This document shows, piece by piece, positions 1-9,095 of a stretch of 64,000 nt of DNA (position 1 is its first letter; each line of letters opens with the position of its first letter). The position numbers and the translations under genes were made by a program. The notes under the pieces were generated by a model. That model searched no databases. It was not told where the DNA came from and saw only the letters and a list, made by a program, of their open reading frames with translations. Origin of the DNA: Alentia gelatinosa (Eukaryota > Annelida > Polychaeta > Phyllodocida > Polynoidae); contig OX465584.1 of assembly GCA_950022655.1 (NCBI GenBank), positions 4,907,694 through 4,971,693 on the forward strand, read 5' to 3'.

Positions 1-376
1 AACAAGGGTGTTTTTTAATCACTTACTTCCCGGAAAGATCTGGAAGATCTTCCCTACAAGTACAGTACCCTAGCACATAGGTGCTAGGTAACGCTGGATA
101 GGCCAATCCGGAGGATCAGCCTAACCACCAGGAAGGTTACAAGAACCCGCCTGCAAAGTGAGGGCCCAAGGATCCGTTCCGTAGAAGGGACGCGCGAGGA
201 CAGCCTGTCGACCTACTGTGAACGCTGAGTATATATACTAAGCGTTACGTAATCCCGGTCTCCACCGCGCCACTCTCGTGTGCGGCGTTGTCCGGAATCA
301 CTGCACAGTAAGGATCGGCATATCGTGCCACCTTCCGTGAAACAAACGAACACTGCTGGATTCCCGTCCCACTACA
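1..376 (-). repeat. 3' LTR of the retrotransposon (truncated by window start)
   Basis: Matches 11802-12210 almost base for base. Differences seen are T/A at 14, G/C near 192, T/C near 326, C/T near 363 and a length difference near 280-287. The change at position 14 turns the plus-strand TTTATT of the other LTR into TTTTTT, so the AATAAA signal of this LTR is lost in element orientation. TATATATA lies at 230-237. The LTR edge at 376 is set by the purine-rich tract just outside it. Confidence 0.92.
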
Positions 377-395
377 TTACCCCTCCCAGTTTTTA
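377..395 (-). promoter_or_regulatory. polypurine tract (plus-strand primer)
   Basis: In element orientation the sequence AAAAACTGGGAGGGGTAA lies directly before the 3' LTR start TGTAGTGG. It is purine-rich except for one C and two T. Its position and composition fit a polypurine tract that primes second-strand synthesis. A second G-rich stretch lies just upstream, around 400-410. Confidence 0.7.
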
Positions 396-1700
396 CTAAG
401 GGGGGAACCAAGGCAGCCATTTTGCTGCTAAGGGACTACCCAATTAAAAATTACAACATATATCCAGCAGTTCTTGGTCTACTCTCTAGGTGTTCACAAG
501 AATTCACTGATACCAACGTATAAGTGAAAAAGGTGGAATTGTAAGATGGAGAAATTATTAAAAATATGGAAGATATGACATTTAGGAAAGAGGAAACGAC
601 ATTTGAAGAATGAAGGACTAGCCTCGCTAGCACCTTGAATAAATGTGATATTCACCCATCTTGAGCCGGAAGGCGGGTTCTTGAGCGTTGGGCAGGGAAG
701 ACTCGACAGTCGCGGACCTACAGGTGGTCAGCCCGGCCTGTCGAGCACTCTGCCTCCAGCTGTTCCGGATCTTGTTGAAGTCCTCTGTTAGCTCCCGGCG
801 AGTGAAGTGTCGTTCTCTTTCTCATCTTAAAGTATCGAGCCCAGCTGGCCCATCGGCGTAGCAGACCTACTACATTCAGCCCGATGCCGACGGGTGCTGG
901 GCTTCCCACTGTTCTTCAAGTTGGAAGACATCCATATGTAGAGAAGGGTTAGCCTCGCTAAACACCTTCCGAGTTGAAAGTTTCCGAATACGGAAATAAC
1001 GGCCAAAAAGGCAAAACAATTCTCCATCCACCTGGTAAGAGTGTGTGGTATCAGTGTTCTTTCATTTTGACTCCAGCTATACTGGCATATTTTTTTTTTT
1101 TCTCGGCTCGAATCGAGTACCAATCAAGGCCCCAATTCTAAGCCGGATTCAGAACTTACGATCGCCGACCCAAGGTAGAAAAAGCCGGCGTAATCCATGA
1201 GATCAGGGGTTACGCCTACTATCTCACTATCGAGTCGATGAACTCAGTTCCGACACAGACCCGGTAAGTCAGATCTATACCCGAAAGGCACAATCTTCCT
1301 TACCTGGTACCACACCACAGGCCGGAGGTTTTCGTGATGGGGGCCTATTACGGGCCTGACCATCGAGAGAACCTTCAGCCGTCTGAAACCAGGGTTGTGC
1401 CTTAGGGAAGTCATTTTACTGACTTTCCCCAGCCCCAACCCAGGATCGCTTATTATTGGTTACTCCTAACTTTCCCTCTACCCCTCCCAGCGATCCTTGC
1501 GGTTCGCCGAGAAAGTGCAGAATTCTGGCTAGGAGGCCACATTCTGGAAGTAGCTAGGTCGGAAAAAAAATTTTCCTCCCCGGGACTTCCCATACCCGTC
1601 TGACTTCGGATCCAGGAGAGTTGTTGGCTCTGCCGGTTCCGAGTTTAGACGGCGTCTTCCCGGCTTGTTAGGCACCAGCCGAGTTGGTCATTGTCAACCC
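396..1700. other. 3' non-coding region of the retrotransposon
   Basis: 1.3 kb between ORF3 and the purine tract, unusually long. No ORF with family features. A motif related to TTAGCCTCGCTA occurs twice (about 619 and 949), suggesting an old internal duplication. Confidence 0.5.
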
Positions 1701-2393
1701 CTAAATATCCTCGTCGGAGGATATCCTGAGGTCGAGAAGGTCCGACTGGCTTGGTGCGCTAGCCGTCGGTGGAACCGACGTTGCCAGGGCGGTCCTCTCT
1801 GGTCGCAGTGGACTCAGCGCAGACGTAGGCTGCAACTGAGACATCAACTGCTGTAGAGAGGTTGGTCCGGTATCTAAAAAGATTCCAGACTCCAATGGGA
1901 TGATGTTGGCATTCACCCCCAGTGCCCCACTTGGTTCCTCGGGCTGATCTACCGGCTTAGCCCTGGAAGGCTTTGCTGATTTTTCAGCCCGTGTCACGGC
2001 AGGAGGCCTCCTCGGCTGTAGGACTTCAGTCTGATCCTGTGGGGTCTGACCGGGTCCTGACAGCGGAGTATCTACACTGACATCCATGGGCTGAGCCGCT
2101 ATGGATGTAGTGTCCTGGTGGGAAGTTTCTTCCACGGGTGACCATCCCAACATGCCAGCGAGTTGCTGACGTGTCGAGTTTGATTCTTCCGCGGTGAACT
2201 GAAGAAATCTTCCCCGGCTCCTTTGACGGGCCAACCACGCTTCCTCAAGGGCTTGCGGGTCGTCACCGATGTCATAGAGCGACATACCCAAGTGCCGAAG
2301 ACAACGTTCATCTTGGCGATGGGTCTGGACTTCCGCCCGGGCAAACCTCGACTGGGCCGTGGTTTTCGCAATACGCGCGTCCTCTAAGTCCAA
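1701..2393 (-). CDS. ORF3, C-terminal segment after an in-frame stop
   Basis: In the same frame as the 700-residue segment and open from directly after the TGA at 2439-2441, so almost certainly the rest of the same protein. About 230 residues: an N-terminal helical, Arg/Ala/Gln-rich block (roughly the first 75, coiled-coil-like), then a Pro/Ser/Thr-rich disordered stretch, ending in an acidic tail (DLLDLRISSDEDI). There is no start codon of its own; TTG at 2393 is only where a call could begin. With this part the complete ORF3 would be slightly over 1000 residues. Function unknown. Confidence 0.65.
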   Translation of the reverse strand: MDLEDARIAKTTAQSRFARAEVQTHRQDERCLRHLGMSLYDIGDDPQALEEAWLARQRSRGRFLQFTAEESNSTRQQLAGMLGWSPVEETSHQDTTSIAAQPMDVSVDTPLSGPGQTPQDQTEVLQPRRPPAVTRAEKSAKPSRAKPVDQPEEPSGALGVNANIIPLESGIFLDTGPTSLQQLMSQLQPTSALSPLRPERTALATSVPPTASAPSQSDLLDLRISSDEDI

Positions 2394-2438
2394 CGCGTAT
2401 TGTTTAGCCAGGCCTTTCGTGGCTTCTCTTACCTCGAA

Positions 2439-4541
2439 TCAGGCTAGGTTCACTAGCTCCTTAACGAGGCCTTCATGGAGAGACTGCGCGCCCGTTCGGA
2501 CACGGCCCTCCAAGGTGCCACCTATATGCGACTCTAGCTGATCCGCCCGTTGGACGTATTCAACCGACATCGCACAGGGAGAAGAAGTCACCTTCGACGC
2601 AACGGGTGGTTGTGTCGTTAGTTTCTTCTTTACCTCAACAACCGGGTTGGCTGGTAGAGGGAGTGCCGGAAAGGCCTCTTCTTCCTCAACTTTCCCGGGT
2701 GCTTGGGTAACACCTCTGTTGAGCGGGGAAACTCCCGAGAGACTTGAGCTAGGACAAGTCCCAGCTGGTTTTTCTACGGGTCCGCGGGCTTTTGAAGCCA
2801 TTGGAACGTTTCCATCACTCAGGTCTGAGAGGACTTTCAATCCCCCAGACAACTTTGGCCCTACCTGGTAAGCAGCTTCCACCACGTCAGCGATGGTGTG
2901 CTTACCCGGAGCCAATTTCTTCCTGGGCTTCCGACTGGATCGCTCAGAAGTGTCAGTCTCGCTGGACGAGGACGATGACAGCTTCTTGACCCGTCGTTTA
3001 GCCTTCGAGGACTTTTGAGACGGTTCCCTGCTAAGGGACCGTTTCTTCCTCGACTCTTTTGACATTTGTCGATGTTTTGAAGCGGATAGCATCAGACTCC
3101 CGAACCAGCCAGGATTCTTCTTCCATCCGATCTTAAACAGTCGACCGTCTGTCACACAAGTCTCGGGTTCCGGTTTGCCTCTCTGAGTCTCGGAACCTAA
3201 GTCAACGAATCTCTGCCACAGATTCATGACCCGTTCCCGAGCAGCAGCACCAGCAGTCCGGTGTTCCCGGGCAATGTGTCTGACTAGACACGATCGCCTG
3301 GAACTGGCACACCCAGCCTGACAAGAACCACCCTTCTTGCCAAGGCACTGTAGCCATGGTCGTTCGGCTAAGTGTACCTCTACGAGGTGCCTAGCGTAAC
3401 GACCTTCAGTCGCGTAGGTCGGTGACAATTTCTTGTCCCTCCCATGGCAACTCAAGAAGACACAATGATTGCCGTTCCCAAACTTGTGCCATGCGTACGC
3501 GATCCGGTCTTTGACCTGATCCTCGTACTTCAGCCGGCTAACTCGGGAAACTCCTTTGGGAGAACCCTCGTCAACTAGCCACTCCTCATCATCTGAGGTT
3601 CCATCTAAACCGACACCATCGGGGATGTAATGTCGGTTCCCATGACGGAGTTCTTCTAGGCAAGTGTAAGTCTTGCCCATCAAAGAGGCGGGTATCTGTC
3701 TAGCTACCGTTCTCTTCCCAGCCCGCTTTACGCCAGGTTGGAAATCACCGTCATCATTGTCGGGGTTGGATGGGACTAGGGGTTTAGCCTTGTCCATCTC
3801 CGTTCCCCAACACTTGACCTCTCCGCCACCCGTGGCACCTGTTGAGGTACTCGGTGTAGTGTCAGCCGCACCAGGTCCAGCCTGCGCCGCGGGTTTGTCC
3901 GAGCCTTTCGACTCAGCCCCCTTCGACTCCTCACGCTTCCCGGTTAGAGGTTTCCCTTTCTCCGAGTCACGCGATTCCGGCTGACCTCCTGTCCTTTCTA
4001 GCTCCGCCTCAGCCCGTTTCCGGGCTGCACGACGGAGTCGCTTCCGGTTCTGTTTCGAAAGCTGCGGCTCAGTCTTGTCAGCTTCCCGAGGTTTTGACAC
4101 CTCAGTCTTACTGACAGACTTCCCCGGCGCGGGTTTAGCCGGTGTTGACACCGGTTTCTCACCTTTGCTGGACGACCCTTTTACAGAGTCGTCCCCAACT
4201 GACGAATCAGTCTCCATAGCCGTCTCTGTCCCAGCCTCAGACTTTCCGGGTTTTGCTACCGGACCCGGGGCCAAAAAGGTCCCGGCTTCCGCCAGCTCCA
4301 CTCCGGGTGGAGTCCAATTTTGGTACATTGACTGTACTATGGCACGCGTTTTGGGATCTGGGATCCCAGCTAACATTTGTTCCAGGCTCTGGGTTGAAAC
4401 CTCATGCCTGGAACCCATCTCTTCGGAGGACTTCCTCGGAGAGTGACGACGCGGGCGGGCTCGGCCTCGCCTCGGCGTATCACGCTCCGATTCGGAACCT
4501 TCGGCCTTAAACACATCCGAGTCAGAGGCCTCAGTTTTCAC
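2439..4541 (-). CDS. ORF3, main segment: Ser/Lys-rich protein with Cys/His finger core
   Basis: 700 residues, in the place where retroviruses carry env. No signal peptide, transmembrane helix or furin-like site is seen. Residues 1-290 are low-complexity and charged, with a basic, NLS-like KQNRKRLRRAARKR at 163-176. Residues ~340-450 look folded and hold paired Cys/His: C360, C365, H385, H390, then C399, C407, C411, C418, H422, H427 (RHIAREH, a C2H2-like ending). Residues ~490-545 are SR/KR-rich (KAKRRVKK, a Ser run, KPRKK). A short possibly helical block (HTIADVVEAAYQVG) follows. The frame ends at TGA 2439-2441, and the same frame continues in the next entry. Role unknown; nucleic-acid binding in the nucleus is inference from composition. 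Confidence 0.72.
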   Translation of the reverse strand: MKTEASDSDVFKAEGSESERDTPRRGRARPRRHSPRKSSEEMGSRHEVSTQSLEQMLAGIPDPKTRAIVQSMYQNWTPPGVELAEAGTFLAPGPVAKPGKSEAGTETAMETDSSVGDDSVKGSSSKGEKPVSTPAKPAPGKSVSKTEVSKPREADKTEPQLSKQNRKRLRRAARKRAEAELERTGGQPESRDSEKGKPLTGKREESKGAESKGSDKPAAQAGPGAADTTPSTSTGATGGGEVKCWGTEMDKAKPLVPSNPDNDDGDFQPGVKRAGKRTVARQIPASLMGKTYTCLEELRHGNRHYIPDGVGLDGTSDDEEWLVDEGSPKGVSRVSRLKYEDQVKDRIAYAWHKFGNGNHCVFLSCHGRDKKLSPTYATEGRYARHLVEVHLAERPWLQCLGKKGGSCQAGCASSRRSCLVRHIAREHRTAGAAARERVMNLWQRFVDLGSETQRGKPEPETCVTDGRLFKIGWKKNPGWFGSLMLSASKHRQMSKESRKKRSLSREPSQKSSKAKRRVKKLSSSSSSETDTSERSSRKPRKKLAPGKHTIADVVEAAYQVGPKLSGGLKVLSDLSDGNVPMASKARGPVEKPAGTCPSSSLSGVSPLNRGVTQAPGKVEEEEAFPALPLPANPVVEVKKKLTTQPPVASKVTSSPCAMSVEYVQRADQLESHIGGTLEGRVRTGAQSLHEGLVKELVNLA

Positions 4542-4804
4542 TGAGCTCGTCTTCGGACGGGCACCAGAAGAGCCCTTAGCGGCCGGGTGTGACTTTTTCC
4601 CTTTCCGGGTCGTTCATCTCGGGTTTCCCCAAGAAGAACAGAGTCCGCAGACTCATACCCTTCCAGGTCAAAATCACCATCATCTGACCCGATGAGCAAA
4701 GCATCATCGTCCAGATCTGCCCCCCGCTCAGCCGAAGCTGAGGATCCGGGCAGGGATGAGGGGAGCTCGCGCTCACCCTCCGTAGACGGGGCACGGTCAG
4801 CCAT
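4538..4804 (-). CDS. ORF3, N-terminal segment
   Basis: Starts with ATG at 4804 (MADRAPSTEGERELPSS) and gives 88 residues, strongly acidic after residue 25 (DLDDDALL, DDGDFDLEGYES). This is a plausible natural start for the third ORF because the next frame downstream has no ATG near its beginning. The frame is lost around 4595-4605, at a GGGAAAAA stretch in coding orientation. The last ~20 residues after that are probably an artefact. The -1 frame from that point runs straight into the 700-residue segment. Either a one-base loss or a -1 frameshift explains this. No similarity to env or to any family I recognise. Confidence 0.6.
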   Translation of the reverse strand: MADRAPSTEGERELPSSLPGSSASAERGADLDDDALLIGSDDGDFDLEGYESADSVLLGETRDERPGKGKSHTRPLRALLVPVRRRAQ

Positions 4805-5372
4805 GCTGCTACCGCCCGACTCCTGTGGTGCTAGGCACCACTCCGATCACAGAGTGAAGACTACTGAAAAAACAGGGTCTTATATACTCCTAAGTGACCT
4901 AGATTCACTGTCGCGAACCAATCAACCGTGTCGAGACTGGCTCATCTTGAGCGTCTCAACACCGCATGCGTGAAGAAACCAAAGGTCAGCGTTACGCTCG
5001 ACTTGATTCGTTCACACCTTCAATCACCCAGCACAGGTTCCGGAACCCGGGGAAACCCCTTTTCGAGCTCCACCCCGAGTTCTCTGTAGTGTGGGAATTC
5101 TTATCGGCGTCGTGTATCTCGCTGATAGTATGGGAGACTTGTCTAATTTCCATGTAAATGGATCAGACCTTTCAGAGCGTTCGGCAATTCTGCAGCCTCT
5201 AGAGGGTCCTCGACAGGGTCCCTTAGAGCAACGTCTGGGCTGCGGCACATAACGACTGATTTTAAGGTAACTATTTGATCAACATTCATGTATAATCGAC
5301 ATGTCACTGACTACCAACGATCTACATTTCGTACCATTGCTTCTCGTTGTGTTTTCGACAACCCCGGCACCA
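4805..5372. other. pol-ORF3 spacer of the retrotransposon
   Basis: Between the integrase stop and the ORF3 start. No conserved reading frame. It could hold a splice acceptor or internal start for a subgenomic ORF3 transcript, but I cannot pick one with confidence. Confidence 0.4.
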
Positions 5373-6674
5373 CTACTCTTTGTAGCTAACCACAGCCTTC
5401 GATTTTAGTCGAGAGCTGCGGCGGGGTTTTGAGTCTATTTTAGACTCCATTCTACATCTCGAACCATGTTTATTATACACGGCTCGATTTGTAGCAAATT
5501 TAGACTTTTCCGTGTCAGGTTTTTCTTCTACCCACACTTCCCTTTTTAGGTTAGCGTAAGTAGGAATCACCTTCCGCGGTCGTCCCGGTTTTCGCCGTGT
5601 AGGCGAGCACCCACTCGGAACCCCGGTAACCTTTGACCGGGACTTCCCTATCGGGGTCTGCCTCCGCCGTGTTGACGGGGGTTTGACACCCGGCTTCCCG
5701 GCTCTTTGAACCCGGGACCTCCCTGGTTTCCCAGTAGGACCCGTGTTCAGTGACACATCTCGCTTTGTAGCAGGGTGTGAAACTTCAAAGTCGGAACATT
5801 CACGCTTTCCTTCCCATAGTCGTAAACAAGCTACATGGGATTTATAACGCCTTCTTGACCATTCGTCTTCTATCACTACTGTCATTTCTGACAATAATTG
5901 AACAATTCTGAATGGTCCGTCCCAGTTAGGAGCGAGTTTTACATTTACCAACGGAGTGTGGTATCGTACAACCTGGTCTCCCACTCGGAACTTACGTGGT
6001 TTAAGATTGACGTCATGTCCAGTCTTTTGCCACTCTGCTGCTTTCGTCAGATTCCGTCTCGCAAGGTAATATCCCTCTACAAAACGTTCTCTGAGTTTTT
6101 CGACAAATCCTATGGGACAAGGATCATCCGTAGACATTCCAGGAACCCCATAAACTATGTCCGCGGGCATTACTATTTCCTCGCCAAAGACGAGTAAATT
6201 AGGTGAACACCCCGTGCTTGAATGAATGGTCCCATTATATGCGTGAGCTATAAATGGTGCTAATTCATCCCAATTCTTCCGATTTTCATCTACCAGGGTC
6301 CGAAGACACTGGATCAATGTCCGGTTGAATCTCTCTACCATACCATCTGATTGGGGACGATATGGATTCGTATGTGTCTTTTTAATCTCGAGTATCCTAC
6401 ACATTTCTTTCCAGATCTGGGATTCAAATTCCCTTCCTTGGTCGGAATGTAGTATGCTCGAAGTTCCAAAAGGCAACATCCAGTTTTTCACTAAAGCTTC
6501 CGCACACGTGGCAGCTTTGTGATTTTTCATGGGATAGATCTGCACATATTTTGTGTAATAATCCATCACCACCATCATACAGGTATTTCCTTCCTCTGAC
6601 TCGTCGATACCAGATATGATATCTAGAGCGATTCTGGCAAACCTGACACCAAACAGTTCCTGTCTTAACGGCAT
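5373..6674 (-). CDS. int: integrase catalytic core and C-terminal tail (pol, C-terminal part)
   Basis: A 433-residue stretch in the same frame as RT, separated from it by one TGA. It inserts the cDNA into host DNA. The D,D35E triad is visible: D18 (ALDII), D78 (LHSDQG) and E114 (GMVERFNRTL). A GPY/F-type module follows (KLAPNWDGPFRIV, residues 246-258). The C-terminal tail of about 140 residues is basic and contains an AT-hook-like core, KPGRPRK (362-368), rather than a chromodomain. The natural frame starts upstream of the first Met shown. AT-hook function in targeting AT-rich DNA is inference. Confidence 0.93.
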   Translation of the reverse strand: MPLRQELFGVRFARIALDIISGIDESEEGNTCMMVVMDYYTKYVQIYPMKNHKAATCAEALVKNWMLPFGTSSILHSDQGREFESQIWKEMCRILEIKKTHTNPYRPQSDGMVERFNRTLIQCLRTLVDENRKNWDELAPFIAHAYNGTIHSSTGCSPNLLVFGEEIVMPADIVYGVPGMSTDDPCPIGFVEKLRERFVEGYYLARRNLTKAAEWQKTGHDVNLKPRKFRVGDQVVRYHTPLVNVKLAPNWDGPFRIVQLLSEMTVVIEDEWSRRRYKSHVACLRLWEGKRECSDFEVSHPATKRDVSLNTGPTGKPGRSRVQRAGKPGVKPPSTRRRQTPIGKSRSKVTGVPSGCSPTRRKPGRPRKVIPTYANLKREVWVEEKPDTEKSKFATNRAVYNKHGSRCRMESKIDSKPRRSSRLKSKAVVSYKE

Positions 6675-6734
6675 CTTTCCGAGTCCTACCCCGGGTTTGA
6701 CTTTGCTACATATGGAACATCCAGATATCCATCT

Positions 6735-9095
6735 TCAAATATCTGCACCCATTCCAGGCCAGTAGTAACGACGCCTTATTCTGGCTACCGTTCTTTTCCG
6801 TCCTAGATGAGCTGCACTCCTATGTTCATGACATAGGGTCATTAGTCCGGATCGTAATTCTCGAGGGACCACTAGTTGTAGAGCACGTTTAAGTGGTTGC
6901 AATGTGGTTCTCCATCGATATAATACTCCATCACGGACCTCTAGCTCTTTCCATTGACCACATAGATTCCGAAATTCTCGGTTTTCAGGCGAGATCTCGG
7001 GTCCTGTAGGCCTATGGAGTCCATTAGCTATCAGTTTAGTTAACCGGAACAAATCTGGGTCAGCCTGTTGACTTTCTTTAATCTGTTCTAGTGTCCACTG
7101 ATAGTTTAATGGCGGCTTCACTTTCTGGGAACGTAGAGTAGCTATGACTGCTCTATGCTCGCCACAATCCCGGCAATCTGGTCGTCCACATTTCCGCACT
7201 GGTCTCCTTGAGAGACAATCCGCATTAATGTGTGACTTTCCAGCCCGGTGTTCAATCTGGCAGTTAGTCAACCCGAATTCGGAGAGAGCTGCCAGCCATC
7301 TTCCAATCATTCCCTCTGCGTCTTTAAAGTTAAAGAGCCATTTGAGAGAAGAATGGTCAGTACGTAGGATGAAATCTCCACCTGCTAAGAAGTGTCGATA
7401 TTTTCTTACATACACCACAACCGCTAAGAGTTCCCTCTTAGTAGTACAGTAGTTCCGCTGACTTTTACTTAAGCTGTTGCTGGCAAAAGCTATTGGAACT
7501 TCTATACCATCTTGTATCTGAGACAAAGCCGCTCCAATACTCTCATTACTAGCGTCAGTGTCGAGAATGAACCGACCCTGGGCTAGAGGGTATTTCAATA
7601 CGGGGGTCTCCGTAAACTTTCTTTTTAGTCCCAGAAAAGCGTGTTCAGCTTCCGGAGTCCATTGGATATCTTTTTGCTTCCCTGGCTTATCTAGTACTAC
7701 ATACTGTTGCATAGGGTGTGCAATTTCAGAAAAACCCGGGATAAAGTCGCGGTAATACGAACAAAATCCTAGGAAAGACCTTATTTTTTTTATATTCTGG
7801 GGGCGTGGCCAATTAGCCACTACCTCCAACTTAGAAGGATCTGCCCGGATTCCATTTCCGGAAACTATCCGTCCTAAGTATTCCACAGATTTGCGAAACA
7901 GCTTACATTTTTGAGGTTTGAGTTTCAACCCATAAGATTGAATACGCTCAAATACCTCTCTCAGGTTTTCTAAACATTCAACATAATTCTTTCCGAAGAT
8001 GATTATGTCATCTAGATAAACCAAACACTTTTTCCACTGTAGACCCCGCAACATCTGATCCATCATGGATTCGAAAGTTGCAGGAGCGTTACAGAGGCCA
8101 AATGGCATTACTGTGAACTCGTAAAGCCCTTGATGAGTGGTGAACGCCGTTTTAGACTGATCGCCACTGTTCATCTTTACCTGCCAATATCCAGACTGGA
8201 GATCCAGAGTACAAAACCACTGGTTCCCTCCCAGAGAGTCGAGACTCTCATCGATCCGGGGTATTGGGTAGGCATTCTTCCGGGTGATACCATTCAATTT
8301 TCTGTAATCAATACAGAATCGGCAAGTACCATCCTTTTTAGTAACCATTACCACTGGGCTAGCCCAAGGACTTGCACTGGGGATGATTACTTTCTGGTCC
8401 ATCATTTTCCCTACCTCCTCTTCTAAAGCTTCCCGTTTTACCGGAGGTAGCCGTCGATAAGGAAGGCGGAAAGGTTGATGACCTTCAGTGTCAATCGTGT
8501 GTTCTACTCGATCCGTTCTCCCCAAGGGATCTCCAGGTCGAGTAAAGATTGACTCCATCTTTTTCAAAAGAATCCTTAGTTCATGTCGTTCCCCACTGTT
8601 TAGTGTGTCTGTCGTCTGAACTAAAGTTTCCAGAGTTTCGTGCAATGGACTCGGAACTGGAAGGGATCCCGTTCCTGTATCGATAGCACTAACCCGCACT
8701 TCTTCATAATCGATTCCTATCAAGTCCGACCTTTCCAGTTTAGATTGTCCATCTTCCCTGGTTATTTCGGAAACAGGAATAGGTGTGATTCCCTGTGGAC
8801 TGGAGTCCACTAGGCCATCCACATGAGCTAGAGTTACCCAGCCCAATGTATCACCCTTCCTTAATTTAATCAACCCGGAGGTATGATTACTTATAGGAAT
8901 TGATCCTTCTCTGGCACTTCCGATCAGGGTATCCCCGGCCTGTATTCCTTTTTTAGAAAACAGTTCTGGGTCTGGCTCGAAAAGTGCATCTCCACGTGGT
9001 AAGTCGCCTTCCCCAGCTATCAGGACATTAACCATCTGCTGGGGGGGATGCCCACATCTTGTCGGACAGAAATCAATGAAGAGATCCGTCGACAA
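6735..9095 (-). CDS. pol: reverse transcriptase, RNase H and integrase N-terminus (pol, broken)
   Basis: A 786-residue open stretch. RT spans about residues 205-470: catalytic Asp in TLDLQSGYWQ (D298) and the YLDD box at 360-363. RNase H spans about 505-630: LDTDAS (near 511-516), KRELLAVV (E555), RTDHSS (D580) and a later NADCLSRR. The integrase HHCC zinc domain begins near residue 755 (HEHRSAAHLG...RRRYYWPG) but is cut by a TGA at 6735-6737. The same frame reopens at once and carries the two cysteines (CSIC) and the integrase core, so this is a single nonsense change. The first ~20 residues overlap the protease frame. All RT and RNase H key residues are present. Confidence 0.95.
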   Translation of the reverse strand: MSTDLFIDFCPTRCGHPPQQMVNVLIAGEGDLPRGDALFEPDPELFSKKGIQAGDTLIGSAREGSIPISNHTSGLIKLRKGDTLGWVTLAHVDGLVDSSPQGITPIPVSEITREDGQSKLERSDLIGIDYEEVRVSAIDTGTGSLPVPSPLHETLETLVQTTDTLNSGERHELRILLKKMESIFTRPGDPLGRTDRVEHTIDTEGHQPFRLPYRRLPPVKREALEEEVGKMMDQKVIIPSASPWASPVVMVTKKDGTCRFCIDYRKLNGITRKNAYPIPRIDESLDSLGGNQWFCTLDLQSGYWQVKMNSGDQSKTAFTTHQGLYEFTVMPFGLCNAPATFESMMDQMLRGLQWKKCLVYLDDIIIFGKNYVECLENLREVFERIQSYGLKLKPQKCKLFRKSVEYLGRIVSGNGIRADPSKLEVVANWPRPQNIKKIRSFLGFCSYYRDFIPGFSEIAHPMQQYVVLDKPGKQKDIQWTPEAEHAFLGLKRKFTETPVLKYPLAQGRFILDTDASNESIGAALSQIQDGIEVPIAFASNSLSKSQRNYCTTKRELLAVVVYVRKYRHFLAGGDFILRTDHSSLKWLFNFKDAEGMIGRWLAALSEFGLTNCQIEHRAGKSHINADCLSRRPVRKCGRPDCRDCGEHRAVIATLRSQKVKPPLNYQWTLEQIKESQQADPDLFRLTKLIANGLHRPTGPEISPENREFRNLCGQWKELEVRDGVLYRWRTTLQPLKRALQLVVPRELRSGLMTLCHEHRSAAHLGRKRTVARIRRRYYWPGMGADI

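Noticed and set aside
2439..4541. ORF3 as an env glycoprotein
   Set aside because: No signal peptide, hydrophobic segment, cleavage site or glycoprotein-like cysteine pattern; strongly charged and disordered.
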